Positions 1 to 7,686 of a stretch of 22,560 nt of DNA are shown in pieces. How positions within the stretch are numbered: the first letter of the stretch is position 1; the number at the start of each line of letters is the position of its first letter. The position numbers and the translations under genes were made by a program. Below the pieces are notes generated by a model that was given only the letters and a program-made list of their open reading frames with translations, was not told the origin of the DNA and ran no database searches. The DNA comes from Flavobacteriaceae bacterium (lineage in GTDB: Bacteria; Bacteroidota; Bacteroidia; Flavobacteriales; Flavobacteriaceae), in contig VMCO01000181.1 of NCBI GenBank assembly GCA_008081325.1, positions 1 through 22,560 on the forward strand, in the 5' to 3' direction.

Positions 1-180
1 GCTCCGTATTCATGTAGGGGTGGAGCTTGCGCAACATGTATTGGGAGATTAAAATCTGGAACTGTTGAGCTAGAGCAAAACTACATATTAACAGATGGTG
101 AGATTGATGAAGGGTTAATAATAACTTGTCAAGCATATCCAACCTCAGAAGAAATATACGTTGATGCTGACGATATTTAA
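1..180 (+). CDS. C-terminal [2Fe-2S] ferredoxin domain of a flavin reductase (5' truncated)
   Basis: The open frame enters from the left edge and ends at TAA 178-180, giving the last 59 residues of a longer protein. It carries a plant-type [2Fe-2S] cluster signature: Cys5-x4-Cys10-x2-Cys13 with CRGGACATC, then Cys43 in IITCQAYP. This spacing and the 'Y-L-x-DGEIDEGLIITCQ' style tail are typical of the C-terminal ferredoxin domain of PaaE/HmpX-like NAD(P)H oxidoreductases (FAD/NAD-binding module first, ferredoxin last), which pass electrons from NAD(P)H through FAD to the cluster. Bacteroidota often annotate these as ferredoxin--NADP reductase. The flavin part lies outside the window, so the partner and the pathway cannot be told. 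Its TAA shares the palindrome TTAA (177-180) with the stop of the convergent GT9 gene. Confidence 0.85.
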   Translation, partial: APYSCRGGACATCIGRLKSGTVELEQNYILTDGEIDEGLIITCQAYPTSEEIYVDADDI

Positions 181-1175
181 ATTATCTGATTTAATCTCTC
201 CAAAATCTGTTCTACTTTTATGCTATTAATCGCATCTAAATAATCTTTTGGACAATTAGACCCATATACTGAAACTGGTAAATTAGGGAATTTTTTTTGG
301 TCAGGAATTATAGAGTTTTCCTTAGCTTGATTTAATGGCCCATAGCCAGTGTAAGGGTGTGTAGCTCCCCAAATGGTAATTACAGTAATTCCAAATAGTG
401 AAGCAATATGGCCGTTTGCAGAGTCCATTGAGATCATTACATCTAAGTTTGACATAATAGCCATCTGTTCTTCGAGTGAATAGTGTGATGAGATTACGTG
501 TCTATTTGCCTTGTTTTCGCAAAGCTTAGTTATCCTTTCTTCTTCTTTTCCAGGTGCTCCAAAAAATAATATTTGAAAACCTTTATTTAATAGGTTAGTA
601 AAATTGAGAATGTTTTGGATTGAATACTCCTTGCAAGCATGTTTAGCAAACGGGGCTATCCCTATTAATTTATCGGTTGATCTAAAGCTATAATTATTTT
701 GATCGATGTTGATCTTCTTAAAATGTTCGAAGGAATCGAGATTGATATTTAATGGTGAAAATGTGTCAGCATATCTTTGATGCATTGACTTTAATTGCGT
801 TAAGTTAGATCCTTTTATCAAAGATGATTTTTCTTTTCTTCCTTTGTTTAAAACTCTAGTATTTCTGCTTTTATTAAGCAAAAACAATCTTAAAATCTTA
901 GTTCTTAAAACATCATGTAAGTCAATTATTTGATCTGGTTTTAGTTTGTTTATTTGTCTTGAAAGCTTAAATAATCCTGTGACAGTTTTATGCTCTGGTT
1001 TAAAATAAATAAACCTAATATTTGGTATTTGGTTGAATAAATATGAAAAAAACTTTGTAGTTAATACAGTAATTTTAATATCGGGATAATTAGATCTTAA
1101 TACGCTAATAACTGGTACTGTCATTGCGACATCTCCGAATGCTGATAGCCTAATTATTAATAAATGTTTGGTCAA
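177..1175 (-). CDS. Glycosyltransferase family 9 (heptosyltransferase-like)
   Basis: This 332-residue cytoplasmic protein has the GT9 hallmarks: an N-terminal strand and loop LLIIRLSAFGDVAMTVPV (about residues 4-21), like RfaF/RfaC 'IRLSSIGDV', and a C-terminal nucleotide-sugar region with SMDSANGHIASLFG followed by TIWGATHPYTGYGP. Family members transfer ADP-heptose or related sugars to the lipopolysaccharide inner core; the actual donor cannot be read from sequence. The start is TTG at 1175-1173. No ATG or GTG in this frame lies between the upstream in-frame stop and the conserved first strand, and the next ATG (residue 18) would delete the glycine-rich loop. It follows the DUF6165-like gene by 19 bases and is probably co-transcribed with it. 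Its stop overlaps the ferredoxin gene by 4 bases. Confidence 0.88.
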   Translation of the reverse strand: MTKHLLIIRLSAFGDVAMTVPVISVLRSNYPDIKITVLTTKFFSYLFNQIPNIRFIYFKPEHKTVTGLFKLSRQINKLKPDQIIDLHDVLRTKILRLFLLNKSRNTRVLNKGRKEKSSLIKGSNLTQLKSMHQRYADTFSPLNINLDSFEHFKKINIDQNNYSFRSTDKLIGIAPFAKHACKEYSIQNILNFTNLLNKGFQILFFGAPGKEEERITKLCENKANRHVISSHYSLEEQMAIMSNLDVMISMDSANGHIASLFGITVITIWGATHPYTGYGPLNQAKENSIIPDQKKFPNLPVSVYGSNCPKDYLDAINSIKVEQILERLNQII

Positions 1176-1194
1176 ACGAAAATATGGGTTTTAA

Positions 1195-1581
1195 TTATTG
1201 ATAGTCTTCATATGACTTTTCTTCAATGAAACCTGAGCCAGTTAACAGGTTAATTGATTTTTTTACATCACTTCTTTTATCGTTTGTGAAATATACCGCC
1301 CTTGCCAATCTAACAAATTCATCTCCGAAGTCTTTATTTCTTTCACATTCTCTTATATCGTCTTCTATTTTCCATAATTCTGCATTTATACTTGAAAGTT
1401 TGGAATAAAGATTTCTCAGCTCGTCTCCAAAATGATTAAATAAATTATCACAAAGTGGGCTTAAACCATTATGCTCGTTTTTAATGTTTATTAGCTTTTT
1501 GTCGTCATTAATATTAGAAATCTTCAATTCTAAAATTGACAGTTTGTCTAGTAGTTCACCATTAGAAATTTCTACCTTCAT
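1195..1581 (-). CDS. Small DUF6165-like protein
   Basis: A 128-residue, soluble, strongly charged and mostly helical protein with no signal peptide or membrane segment. The beginning (VEISNGELLDKLSILELKI), a middle segment ELWKIEDDIRECE and an end of the type 'NLLTGSGFIEEKSYEDY' match my memory of the DUF6165 family, whose members sit beside glycosyltransferases in surface-polysaccharide loci; I cannot confirm the family by search. No catalytic motif is evident. It starts with ATG at 1581, 12 bases after the DUF6427-like gene and 19 bases before the GT9 gene. An accessory role in lipopolysaccharide assembly is inferred only from position. The open frame on the other strand at 1226-1408 is a shadow. 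Confidence 0.75.
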   Translation of the reverse strand: MKVEISNGELLDKLSILELKISNINDDKKLINIKNEHNGLSPLCDNLFNHFGDELRNLYSKLSSINAELWKIEDDIRECERNKDFGDEFVRLARAVYFTNDKRSDVKKSINLLTGSGFIEEKSYEDYQ

Positions 1582-1593
1582 TGTTTAGTTTGT

Positions 1594-2493
1594 TTAAATG
1601 TTATAAGGATATGAGTTTATTATAATAGCTATCAAAATAGCTATTTCAAAAAACAAATTATTTCTATATTCCGAAATTATTTTTATTAAAGTTACCAGAA
1701 AAGGAAAGAATAAGAAAATAGAATATTCATTAATTATAAAAACAAGAAGGATTGAGTTAATAAAAAACATTAGCAGAAATAAATTTTTTATTCTCTCATA
1801 GAGATTATTTCCAAAAAAATTAAAGGAGTAATAAAGGAAAATCACAAAACTAACAGATGCAAATAACCAGTGATTATAATTGTTTGATGTTATTATTTCG
1901 TTTGACAGATAAATCATCCATATTTGATCAAAAAAATAAATTAGGGAATCAGTGTTGAAAGATACATGTCCGATTAGGTCAAGAAAAAAAAGAGTTATTA
2001 TTGCCGAAGTTAATACTCCGGTAAGAATTTTTAATATAGCTGCAATACTTATTTTATGAAACATAAAAACGCCAAACAAAATGGTTAATATAAATATAAA
2101 ATTGAATGGACATAAAATGATTGAAATTAAAAACCAAAAGCCAATATCAAAAAGTTTTTTGTTTTGATTTTTTTTTGAGTTTAAGCTATAAACTTTTCTG
2201 ATTGCTAATAATAAAAAAAGATAAGATAAGGTTATGTTTATCTCTGCAGGCATTTTAAAATAAACTCCACAGAAAATAATCAAGCCTAAAGAAATGTACT
2301 GATTGCTTTTTAAAATTGAGTTTTTAGAAATGATGAAAAGAGAAAGAAAAAAAATTAATATTAAAATACAAAGAGAATATAATTCAGAAATTAAATCATT
2401 TAAATTTTTAAAGGCCAGCATGATTAAAAAAGATATAATCATTGCGGTAACCAACTGAGGCAATTTTGTGAATTTAAAAAACCTAATTATCAT
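1594..2493 (-). CDS. Polytopic inner-membrane protein, DUF6427-like
   Basis: This 299-residue protein is very hydrophobic, with roughly eight to ten predicted transmembrane segments over its whole length and only short charged loops (for example SLNSKKNQNKKLF near the middle). The first residues MIIRFFKFTKLPQLV followed by a membrane helix fit the DUF6427 family, which in flavobacteria is found close to DUF6341 and purD. That identification is from memory of the neighbourhood and from topology, not from a motif. No catalytic residues stand out, and function is unknown. It starts with ATG at 2493, 43 bases from the divergent DUF6341-like gene, and leads a three-gene minus-strand unit with the DUF6165-like and GT9 genes. 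Confidence 0.7.
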   Translation of the reverse strand: MIIRFFKFTKLPQLVTAMIISFLIMLAFKNLNDLISELYSLCILILIFFLSLFIISKNSILKSNQYISLGLIIFCGVYFKMPAEINITLSYLFLLLAIRKVYSLNSKKNQNKKLFDIGFWFLISIILCPFNFIFILTILFGVFMFHKISIAAILKILTGVLTSAIITLFFLDLIGHVSFNTDSLIYFFDQIWMIYLSNEIITSNNYNHWLFASVSFVIFLYYSFNFFGNNLYERIKNLFLLMFFINSILLVFIINEYSIFLFFPFLVTLIKIISEYRNNLFFEIAILIAIIINSYPYNI

Positions 2494-2536
2494 TTAAAGA
2501 TTTGTATATTCGCAAAGTAAATAATTATAACATATA
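2494..2536. promoter_or_regulatory. Divergent spacer with two weak -7-like boxes
   Basis: The 43-base spacer separates the divergent DUF6427-like and DUF6341-like genes, so both promoters should lie here or inside the 5' ends. Compared with the Bacteroidota -7 consensus TAnnTTTG, the plus strand has TATATTCG (2505-2512, one mismatch) and the minus strand has TTACTTTG (2520-2513, one mismatch), back to back. No convincing -33 TTTG stands at the right spacing for either. Low confidence. Confidence 0.3.
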
Positions 2537-2764
2537 ATGAAAGACATCTTTTACGCTATTGAAAATCTTTTTGTAAACTATTTTTTCATTCCTTTTGATA
2601 TATTAAGAGAGGTTGGGGATTATAACTGGTGGTTATCCAATATTATGGCTTGGATTTTTACCTCAATTGGAACAGCGGCATTTTGTTATTGGATGATTCA
2701 ACTCAAAAAATTTGATGATAACAACGAAGAAGACAAGACAATCACAGCTCATGATTATTTATAG
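2537..2764 (+). CDS. Small membrane protein, DUF6341-like
   Basis: A 75-residue protein with two hydrophobic stretches: the N-terminal LFVNYFFIPFDIL (about 11-23) and the longer, more typical membrane helix WWLSNIMAWIFTSIGTAAFCYWMI (about 31-54). An acidic tail KFDDNNEEDKTITAHDYL follows. The 'FIPFDILRE…WWLSN…IFTSIG…YWMIQLKKFDDN' layout matches the conserved small protein called DUF6341 that precedes purD in flavobacteria, sometimes mis-annotated as uracil phosphoribosyltransferase. It has no enzyme motif and its function is unknown. Its last 6 bases overlap the end of purD on the other strand, and a hairpin lies across its stop (2760-2777). Confidence 0.78.
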   Translation: MKDIFYAIENLFVNYFFIPFDILREVGDYNWWLSNIMAWIFTSIGTAAFCYWMIQLKKFDDNNEEDKTITAHDYL

Positions 2765-4030
2765 GTCAAAACCTATATCTTTTCTGTAGTTCATTTTATC
2801 AAATTTTATTTTATTTATTGATTCGTAAGATTTACTAATAGCTTTTTTAATAGAATCTCCCATCGAAGTTACAGCAATTACTCTTCCTCCATTCGTCTTA
2901 ACTTTTCCGTTTTCATATTTGGCTCCAGCATGAAATAATATTGAATCTGAAATTGTATCTAAACCATATATTTCCTTTCCCTTTTCATATTGTTCAGGAT
3001 AACCTCCCGAAACCAGGAAAACAGTAGCGGCTTTTTTATCGTCAATAACGATTTGATGATTAGATAATTCGCCATTGCTTACGGAGAATAAAAGCTCCAA
3101 TAAATCAGACTTAATTCTTGGTAAAACAACCTCTGATTCAGGGTCACCCATTCTTACATTATACTCAATCACGTAGGGCTCACCATTTACTTTGATCAAA
3201 CCAAAAAATATAAAACCCTGGTAATTAATATTGTCTTTTATTAAGCCGTCTATTGTTGGTTGGATTACTTTTTTTTCAACTTTTCTAAAAAAATCTTCAG
3301 TTAAAAATGTTGGAGGAGAAACTGCGCCCATTCCTCCGGTATTTAATCCAGTGTCCCCTTCACCAATTCTCTTGTAATCTTTAGCGCTAGGTAATAATTT
3401 ATAATCTTTTCCGTCAGTTATAGCGAAGCAACTCAATTCAATGCCATCTAAAAATTCTTCTATAACTACGCTTTTACTAGCTTCCCCAAATTTTGATTTT
3501 ACTAACATTTCATTGAGCTCTGTCTTTGCTTCATCGGGATTGTCAATAATTAAGACTCCTTTACCGGCAGCAAGACCATCTGCTTTTAAAACATAAGGAG
3601 GAGTCATCGAATCAATATATGAAAATGCAGCTTTAATTGTTTTTGCAGTAAAAGTTCTATGTGAGGCAGTAGGAATATTATGACGATTCAAAAAATCTTT
3701 AGCAAAATCTTTACTTCCTTCAAGTTGAGCAGCATGCTTGTTCGGACCTATTACGATGGTGTCTTTTAATTCTTTGTGACTTGCTATAAAGTCCTTTAGG
3801 CCATTAACTAAAGGAATTTCAGGCCCGACAATTACCATTGAAATTTTGTAGTTTTTAATTGCTTCTGCAACAAGATTAAATTGGTCCAGTGGTATTTGCA
3901 AATTAGTTGCGATCTCTCTTGTTCCTGAGTTTCCAGGTGCTACGTATAAGTTTTTGCACAGCCTACTTTGTTTTATTTTATAAGCAAAAGCGTGCTCTCT
4001 TCCGCCCGATCCTAATATCAATATATTCAT
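2759..4030 (-). CDS. purD: Phosphoribosylamine--glycine ligase (GAR synthetase)
   Basis: PurD joins glycine to 5-phosphoribosylamine with ATP, the second step of de novo purine synthesis, in the cytoplasm. At 423 residues it is full length for the family. Visible landmarks are the N-terminal GSGGREHA (7-14), APGNSGT (31-37), VGPEIPLVNGL (about 68-78), the ATP-grasp lysine and glycine-rich loop KADGLAAGKGV, the GMGAVSPP segment, and the metal-binding NVRMGDPE. It begins with ATG at 4030, 12 bases after the initiating sugar transferase gene, so it appears to be the last gene of the glycan string. That coupling makes a housekeeping purine gene depend on transcription from the polysaccharide genes unless an internal promoter exists. 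The end overlaps the convergent DUF6341-like gene by 6 bases. Confidence 0.97.
   Translation of the reverse strand: MNILILGSGGREHAFAYKIKQSRLCKNLYVAPGNSGTREIATNLQIPLDQFNLVAEAIKNYKISMVIVGPEIPLVNGLKDFIASHKELKDTIVIGPNKHAAQLEGSKDFAKDFLNRHNIPTASHRTFTAKTIKAAFSYIDSMTPPYVLKADGLAAGKGVLIIDNPDEAKTELNEMLVKSKFGEASKSVVIEEFLDGIELSCFAITDGKDYKLLPSAKDYKRIGEGDTGLNTGGMGAVSPPTFLTEDFFRKVEKKVIQPTIDGLIKDNINYQGFIFFGLIKVNGEPYVIEYNVRMGDPESEVVLPRIKSDLLELLFSVSNGELSNHQIVIDDKKAATVFLVSGGYPEQYEKGKEIYGLDTISDSILFHAGAKYENGKVKTNGGRVIAVTSMGDSIKKAISKSYESINKIKFDKMNYRKDIGFDL
2760..2783 (+). terminator. Hairpin plus T-rich tail at the end of the DUF6341-like gene
   Basis: TATAGGT (2760-2766), loop CAAA, ACCTATA (2771-2777) form a perfect 7-bp stem, followed on the plus strand by TCTTTT (2778-2783). 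It overlaps the TAG stop (2762-2764) and also encodes the last residues of purD (IGFDL-stop) on the minus strand. The stem is AU-rich (two G:C pairs), so it would be a weak intrinsic terminator. There is no T-run on the purD side. Confidence 0.4.
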
Positions 4031-4042
4031 TAAGGTTAAACT

Positions 4043-5401
4043 TTAGTATGCCTTTTTTTGGCCTTTTAAAAAATTAATCGCAGTCAAAAATACAATATTT
4101 AAATCCAAGAATAAAGACCAGTTTTCTAAATAATAAATATCGTATTTAACCCTATTAATTATATCCTCGTCTGTTTGAATTTCTCCTCTAAAACCTTTTA
4201 CCTGAGCTAATCCAGTTATTCCTGGTTTAACAAAGTGCCGTACCATAAACTTATTTACAGACTTAGAATATCTTTCATTTTCCTTTATCATATGCGGTCT
4301 AGGGCCAACAACTGACATGTTTCCAATTAGCACATTGTAGAATTGTGGAAGTTCATCAAGGCTTGTTTTTCTTAAAATTTTACCAATCTTGGTAACTCTT
4401 TTGTCATTTTTTGTTGCCTGTTGAATATCTGCGTCATTGTTTTGGATCATTGACCTGAATTTATAGCACGTAAACTCTTTATACTTGATACCGTTTCTAA
4501 TTTGCTTAAAAAAAACAGGTCCACGACTTTCAATTTTTATTAATAATGCTATTATTGGAGTAGCCCATGAAAGAAAAAATATTATGATTAACAATGAAAA
4601 TATAATATCAAATACGCGTTTTAAAAAAGTGTTATAATCATTAGAAAGAGGCATTTCTCTTAATGACTGAACCGTAGAAAGACCATATGTGTCAGTTTTT
4701 AATTTCTTGGACAACAAGTCTCCTCTTTTGGAAATAAATTTTAAAATTTTAAAATTATTCTCACAAAATTGAATCAGTGAATTTATCTGACTTTCCTCAA
4801 GTTCGTTAGCTGAACAATAAATCTCATCAATATTTCTTGTTAAAATAAAATCGAAACATTCTTGTAAATTTAAATCACTTGGACTTTTGAAATTAAATGT
4901 CTTTCTATTTTCATACCCCAGCTCCTTTTGATTGATAAAAAACTCTTTTAGCTCTGTGACAGATTCATTGTTCCCAATAATTATGGTTTTTCTGAAATTT
5001 CCACCGAATCCAAGTCTATAGCTTTGAAGAGCATAAAACAATGTAAACTTAAAGAGTGTTATTAGAGAGAAGGTATACAATAAAAAAGTTAGAGTTTTTG
5101 ATAAGCCTGGATTTTGACTTTCAAAAATTCCAAAAAAAGCAAAGACAACAATTGAAAACAACAATAATTGGTATACAACATAGGAAATGATCTTTATCAG
5201 TTTTGTAAATCTATATACCTCATAAAACTTTGTAATTATTGATGAGATGATCCAAAGAATAGAAAAAACAGAAACAGTTGTAGGTTGAAGTAAGCTCTTG
5301 CCTAAAAATAGGTAAATAAAAGAATTTAGCACTAGCAGGTCAAAAATTATAGAAATTGGCCGTAAGTATATCGAATATCTCCCTGCGTACTTTTTTACCA
5401 T
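4043..5401 (-). CDS. Polyprenyl-phosphate sugar-1-phosphate transferase (initiating transferase, WcaJ/WbaP type)
   Basis: This 452-residue inner-membrane enzyme starts surface-polysaccharide synthesis by moving a sugar-1-phosphate from a nucleotide sugar to undecaprenyl phosphate. The first 130 residues hold four to five membrane helices. A soluble middle with a Rossmann-like strand (KTIIIGNNESVTELKEF) follows. The catalytic domain runs from about residue 260 to the end: membrane-inserting KRVFDIIFSLLIIIFF, GPVFFKQIRNG, the signature YKFRSM, LRKTSLDELPQFYNVLIGNMSVVGPRP with the acidic DE pair, and GITGLAQVKGFRGE. The sugar (glucose, galactose or a HexNAc) is not readable. It begins with ATG at 5401, 9 bases after the GT4 gene and 12 bases before purD. 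Confidence 0.95.
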   Translation of the reverse strand: MVKKYAGRYSIYLRPISIIFDLLVLNSFIYLFLGKSLLQPTTVSVFSILWIISSIITKFYEVYRFTKLIKIISYVVYQLLLFSIVVFAFFGIFESQNPGLSKTLTFLLYTFSLITLFKFTLFYALQSYRLGFGGNFRKTIIIGNNESVTELKEFFINQKELGYENRKTFNFKSPSDLNLQECFDFILTRNIDEIYCSANELEESQINSLIQFCENNFKILKFISKRGDLLSKKLKTDTYGLSTVQSLREMPLSNDYNTFLKRVFDIIFSLLIIIFFLSWATPIIALLIKIESRGPVFFKQIRNGIKYKEFTCYKFRSMIQNNDADIQQATKNDKRVTKIGKILRKTSLDELPQFYNVLIGNMSVVGPRPHMIKENERYSKSVNKFMVRHFVKPGITGLAQVKGFRGEIQTDEDIINRVKYDIYYLENWSLFLDLNIVFLTAINFLKGQKKAY

Positions 5402-5410
5402 ATAGAATTT

Positions 5411-6493
5411 TTATTGTTTTGTTTTTGAATCAATAAAGTTGTGAAAATTCGTAATAAAGTTTTCTTCTGAAAACTGTTCAGCATGTTTACTTATTTTCTC
5501 GAAATTAAATTCGGTTTGTTTAAAACGAGTTAATGCGTCTAAAATTGCATCTGTTGATTGAGCATTAAAAAGAATCCCGGTTTTCCCATCGATCACAGTT
5601 TCAGAAAGCCCTCCCAAATTATAGGCAATTACTGGAGTGCCACAAGACTGAGCCTCGACTGGAGCTATACCAAAATCTTCTTTTCCTGCATGAACAAAAG
5701 CTTTAGCTTTACTCACCAATTTCATTACTTTATTAGGCTCAAGAAAATCAAAAAACCTAATATTTTGATTTGCAATTCTTTTTAATCTTTTTTTCATAGA
5801 ACCATCACCAACCACATATAAAGTTTCTTGTGTCTTATTAAACGCCTTAACCAATAAGTCCACTCGTTTGTAAGGCTCAAGCCTGGCTGTTGTAATAAAA
5901 TAATCTTCTTTATTTTTTTGAAGTTTAAAAAGTTTTGTGTCAACTGGAGGATAGATTACAGGAGTGTCAATATTGTAGTTTTTTTTAATCCAATCTTTTA
6001 CAAATAATGAGTTTGCAATTATAAAATCTGGTCTCCTTGAGTGATTGATATCAATTTTACGTAAAATATATAATAGCGGCGATAAAATGATTTTTTGTAT
6101 CCTCGTAAAATATATGTTTTCATCATCCCAGATATACCTTTGGTTTCTAGCTTGATAATAGCAAATATGTGTTTGATTGCTCTGTTTTTTAAACCCTTTA
6201 GCAACAGAAAAGGAAGATGATATTATGATGGCATCATTATCGTTAGACTTAAACCTAGAAATGAAAAAAGGAAACAAAAAAAACAAATACCTAAATCCTG
6301 ACTTCACCAACCTTAAATTAGATTCTACGATTTCAATTTTTTTGCCATTAAAAACTCTGTTGAGATCACCATTAGACATTATATTAATTAAAGTAAAGCA
6401 TTTGTCAAAGTCAAAATGTTTATTTAAAACAGTTAAAACTCTTTCTGCTCCACCATACTTATCAAGCCAATCAACAATTAATATTTTTTTCAT
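5411..6493 (-). CDS. Glycosyltransferase family 4 (WbaZ-like, GT-B fold)
   Basis: A 360-residue retaining glycosyltransferase. Visible GT4 features are the N-terminal DWLDKYGGAERVL (acceptor-side glycine loop, residues 8-20), IANSLFVKDWIKKNY then VIYPPVD (about 159-185), the donor-phosphate residues in TTARLEPYKRVD (Arg204, Lys209), and the E-x7-E motif in KEDFGIAPVEAQ (Glu272, Glu280) followed by GTPVIAYNLGGLSETV. The 'YYQARNQRYIWDD…HSRRPDFIIANS' layout resembles WbaZ/MtfB-type mannosyltransferases, so mannose transfer is a reasonable but unproven guess. The gene starts inside the end of the upstream polymerase/ligase gene (23-base overlap), suggesting translational coupling. The start is firm because the first beta strand begins at residue 3. 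Confidence 0.93.
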   Translation of the reverse strand: MKKILIVDWLDKYGGAERVLTVLNKHFDFDKCFTLINIMSNGDLNRVFNGKKIEIVESNLRLVKSGFRYLFFLFPFFISRFKSNDNDAIIISSSFSVAKGFKKQSNQTHICYYQARNQRYIWDDENIYFTRIQKIILSPLLYILRKIDINHSRRPDFIIANSLFVKDWIKKNYNIDTPVIYPPVDTKLFKLQKNKEDYFITTARLEPYKRVDLLVKAFNKTQETLYVVGDGSMKKRLKRIANQNIRFFDFLEPNKVMKLVSKAKAFVHAGKEDFGIAPVEAQSCGTPVIAYNLGGLSETVIDGKTGILFNAQSTDAILDALTRFKQTEFNFEKISKHAEQFSEENFITNFHNFIDSKTKQ

Positions 6494-7685
6494 TTTTTAA
6501 ATTAATTATAAATAAAGCGAAAACTAGAGTTAGAGCAAAGATGAAAGAGCCAAGCTGTCTATGAAATAGGTTTTCAACAAATAAAAACAGAATTAAGCTT
6601 AACACTAAGTTTAAGGAATAGATGTTCTTATAAAAAAAAGCGATTAGTTCTTTTATGAACATCATAAAGATTAATAATCCGATAATACCATACGACAAAA
6701 CAATATCAACATACTGATTGTGAGTGTTAAAATTTCTTTCAATAAACCAGTTCTTTCTTTTTTCAATAGGCATTAATTGATATTTAGAAACTAATAATTC
6801 CTGAGTTTTAAATGTTCCTATGCCAAATAAATACGGCTTTTCTTCTTTAAAGATTTGGGTTGAAAACTTCCAAATATCATATCTGGGTTCATGCGTTTTT
6901 ATCTTGTCAATAAAAGAAGATCTAACTGAATCTTCAGAGTACAAAAACCTATTAGATAAATTTTTGTTTGTGATAATAATTGTAGAAAAGATTAAACCAA
7001 CTACTGTTACCAACAAGAAGCTGTGCAGGGGTTTAAGATTATAAATGATTGTAATAAGAAATATGACAACTGCAATTATCAAAGCGCTTCTTGATGAGAT
7101 TAGAAATAGTAAGAATGTAAAGTAGAGAATCAACAACAGGCTTGAATACTTTTGAATTTTATTTATACTGATTTGATAAATATGCAAAAGCAATATGACC
7201 GAAATTACTATAAAAAATCCAAGATATAACCTTTGGGTAACAAACAAGTCTTCTACCGAAGATTTTGACATTAAGAGCACAAGAGAGTTAAAGTAATAAT
7301 TAATAATGTTTATTGCAGAAATGAGACTGCTTATAAAAACACCAAATATAAACCCATATATCAAAAAACGCTTGTCATTGGTAAATGAAAATAAGACAAT
7401 TAAAAGAAGGGTTTGAGCTATTTTTCTGGTTTCAGAAAAATCAACAATGAATGTGAGATTAAAAATTGAAAATAGGGTTATAAATATCAGAAATATTGAA
7501 AATAATATAAAAAATTTATTCTTTATTGTTTCTAAAATTTTTTGCTTATCAAACAAGGCAACGAGAATTAGAAACAGGCAAATCATAACTATATTGACAA
7601 AAGCCTTTGCATATGTCATAAATGGAATTGAAAGACATATTAAAAAGCCTAAATAATTATATGTTTTTTCTAAAGTGTTTTTCAT
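6471..7685 (-). CDS. O-antigen polymerase/ligase family membrane protein (Wzy/WaaL-like), copy 2
   Basis: A 404-residue protein with about ten membrane segments. It has the Wzy_C layout: a helix ending in SSRSA (197-201), a large extracytoplasmic loop containing LFGIGTFKT (286-293) and THNQYVDIVLSYGIIGLLIF (321-340), then more helices. The HN…G..G pattern is typical of the O-antigen ligase/polymerase superfamily, which acts on undecaprenyl-linked glycans at the periplasmic face. Sequence alone cannot decide polymerase (Wzy) against ligase (WaaL). The histidine in the loop, which this copy has and the neighbouring copy lacks at the matching place (GYNMYLRIL), slightly favours a ligase-type role here. 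It follows the GT2 gene with a 1-base gap. Confidence 0.85.
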   Translation of the reverse strand: MKNTLEKTYNYLGFLICLSIPFMTYAKAFVNIVMICLFLILVALFDKQKILETIKNKFFILFSIFLIFITLFSIFNLTFIVDFSETRKIAQTLLLIVLFSFTNDKRFLIYGFIFGVFISSLISAINIINYYFNSLVLLMSKSSVEDLFVTQRLYLGFFIVISVILLLHIYQISINKIQKYSSLLLILYFTFLLFLISSRSALIIAVVIFLITIIYNLKPLHSFLLVTVVGLIFSTIIITNKNLSNRFLYSEDSVRSSFIDKIKTHEPRYDIWKFSTQIFKEEKPYLFGIGTFKTQELLVSKYQLMPIEKRKNWFIERNFNTHNQYVDIVLSYGIIGLLIFMMFIKELIAFFYKNIYSLNLVLSLILFLFVENLFHRQLGSFIFALTLVFALFIINLKNEKNINC

Positions 7686-7686
7686 G

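Noticed and set aside
172..186. Near-palindrome GATATTTAAATTATC across the ferredoxin/GT9 shared stop
   Set aside because: Too AT-rich and imperfect, with no T-run on either side; not callable as a terminator.
6177..6500. 107-codon open frame on the plus strand opposite the GT4 start
   Set aside because: Antisense to a motif-rich glycosyltransferase gene; the composition is that of a mirrored frame (Leu/Lys/Ser-rich) with no domain.
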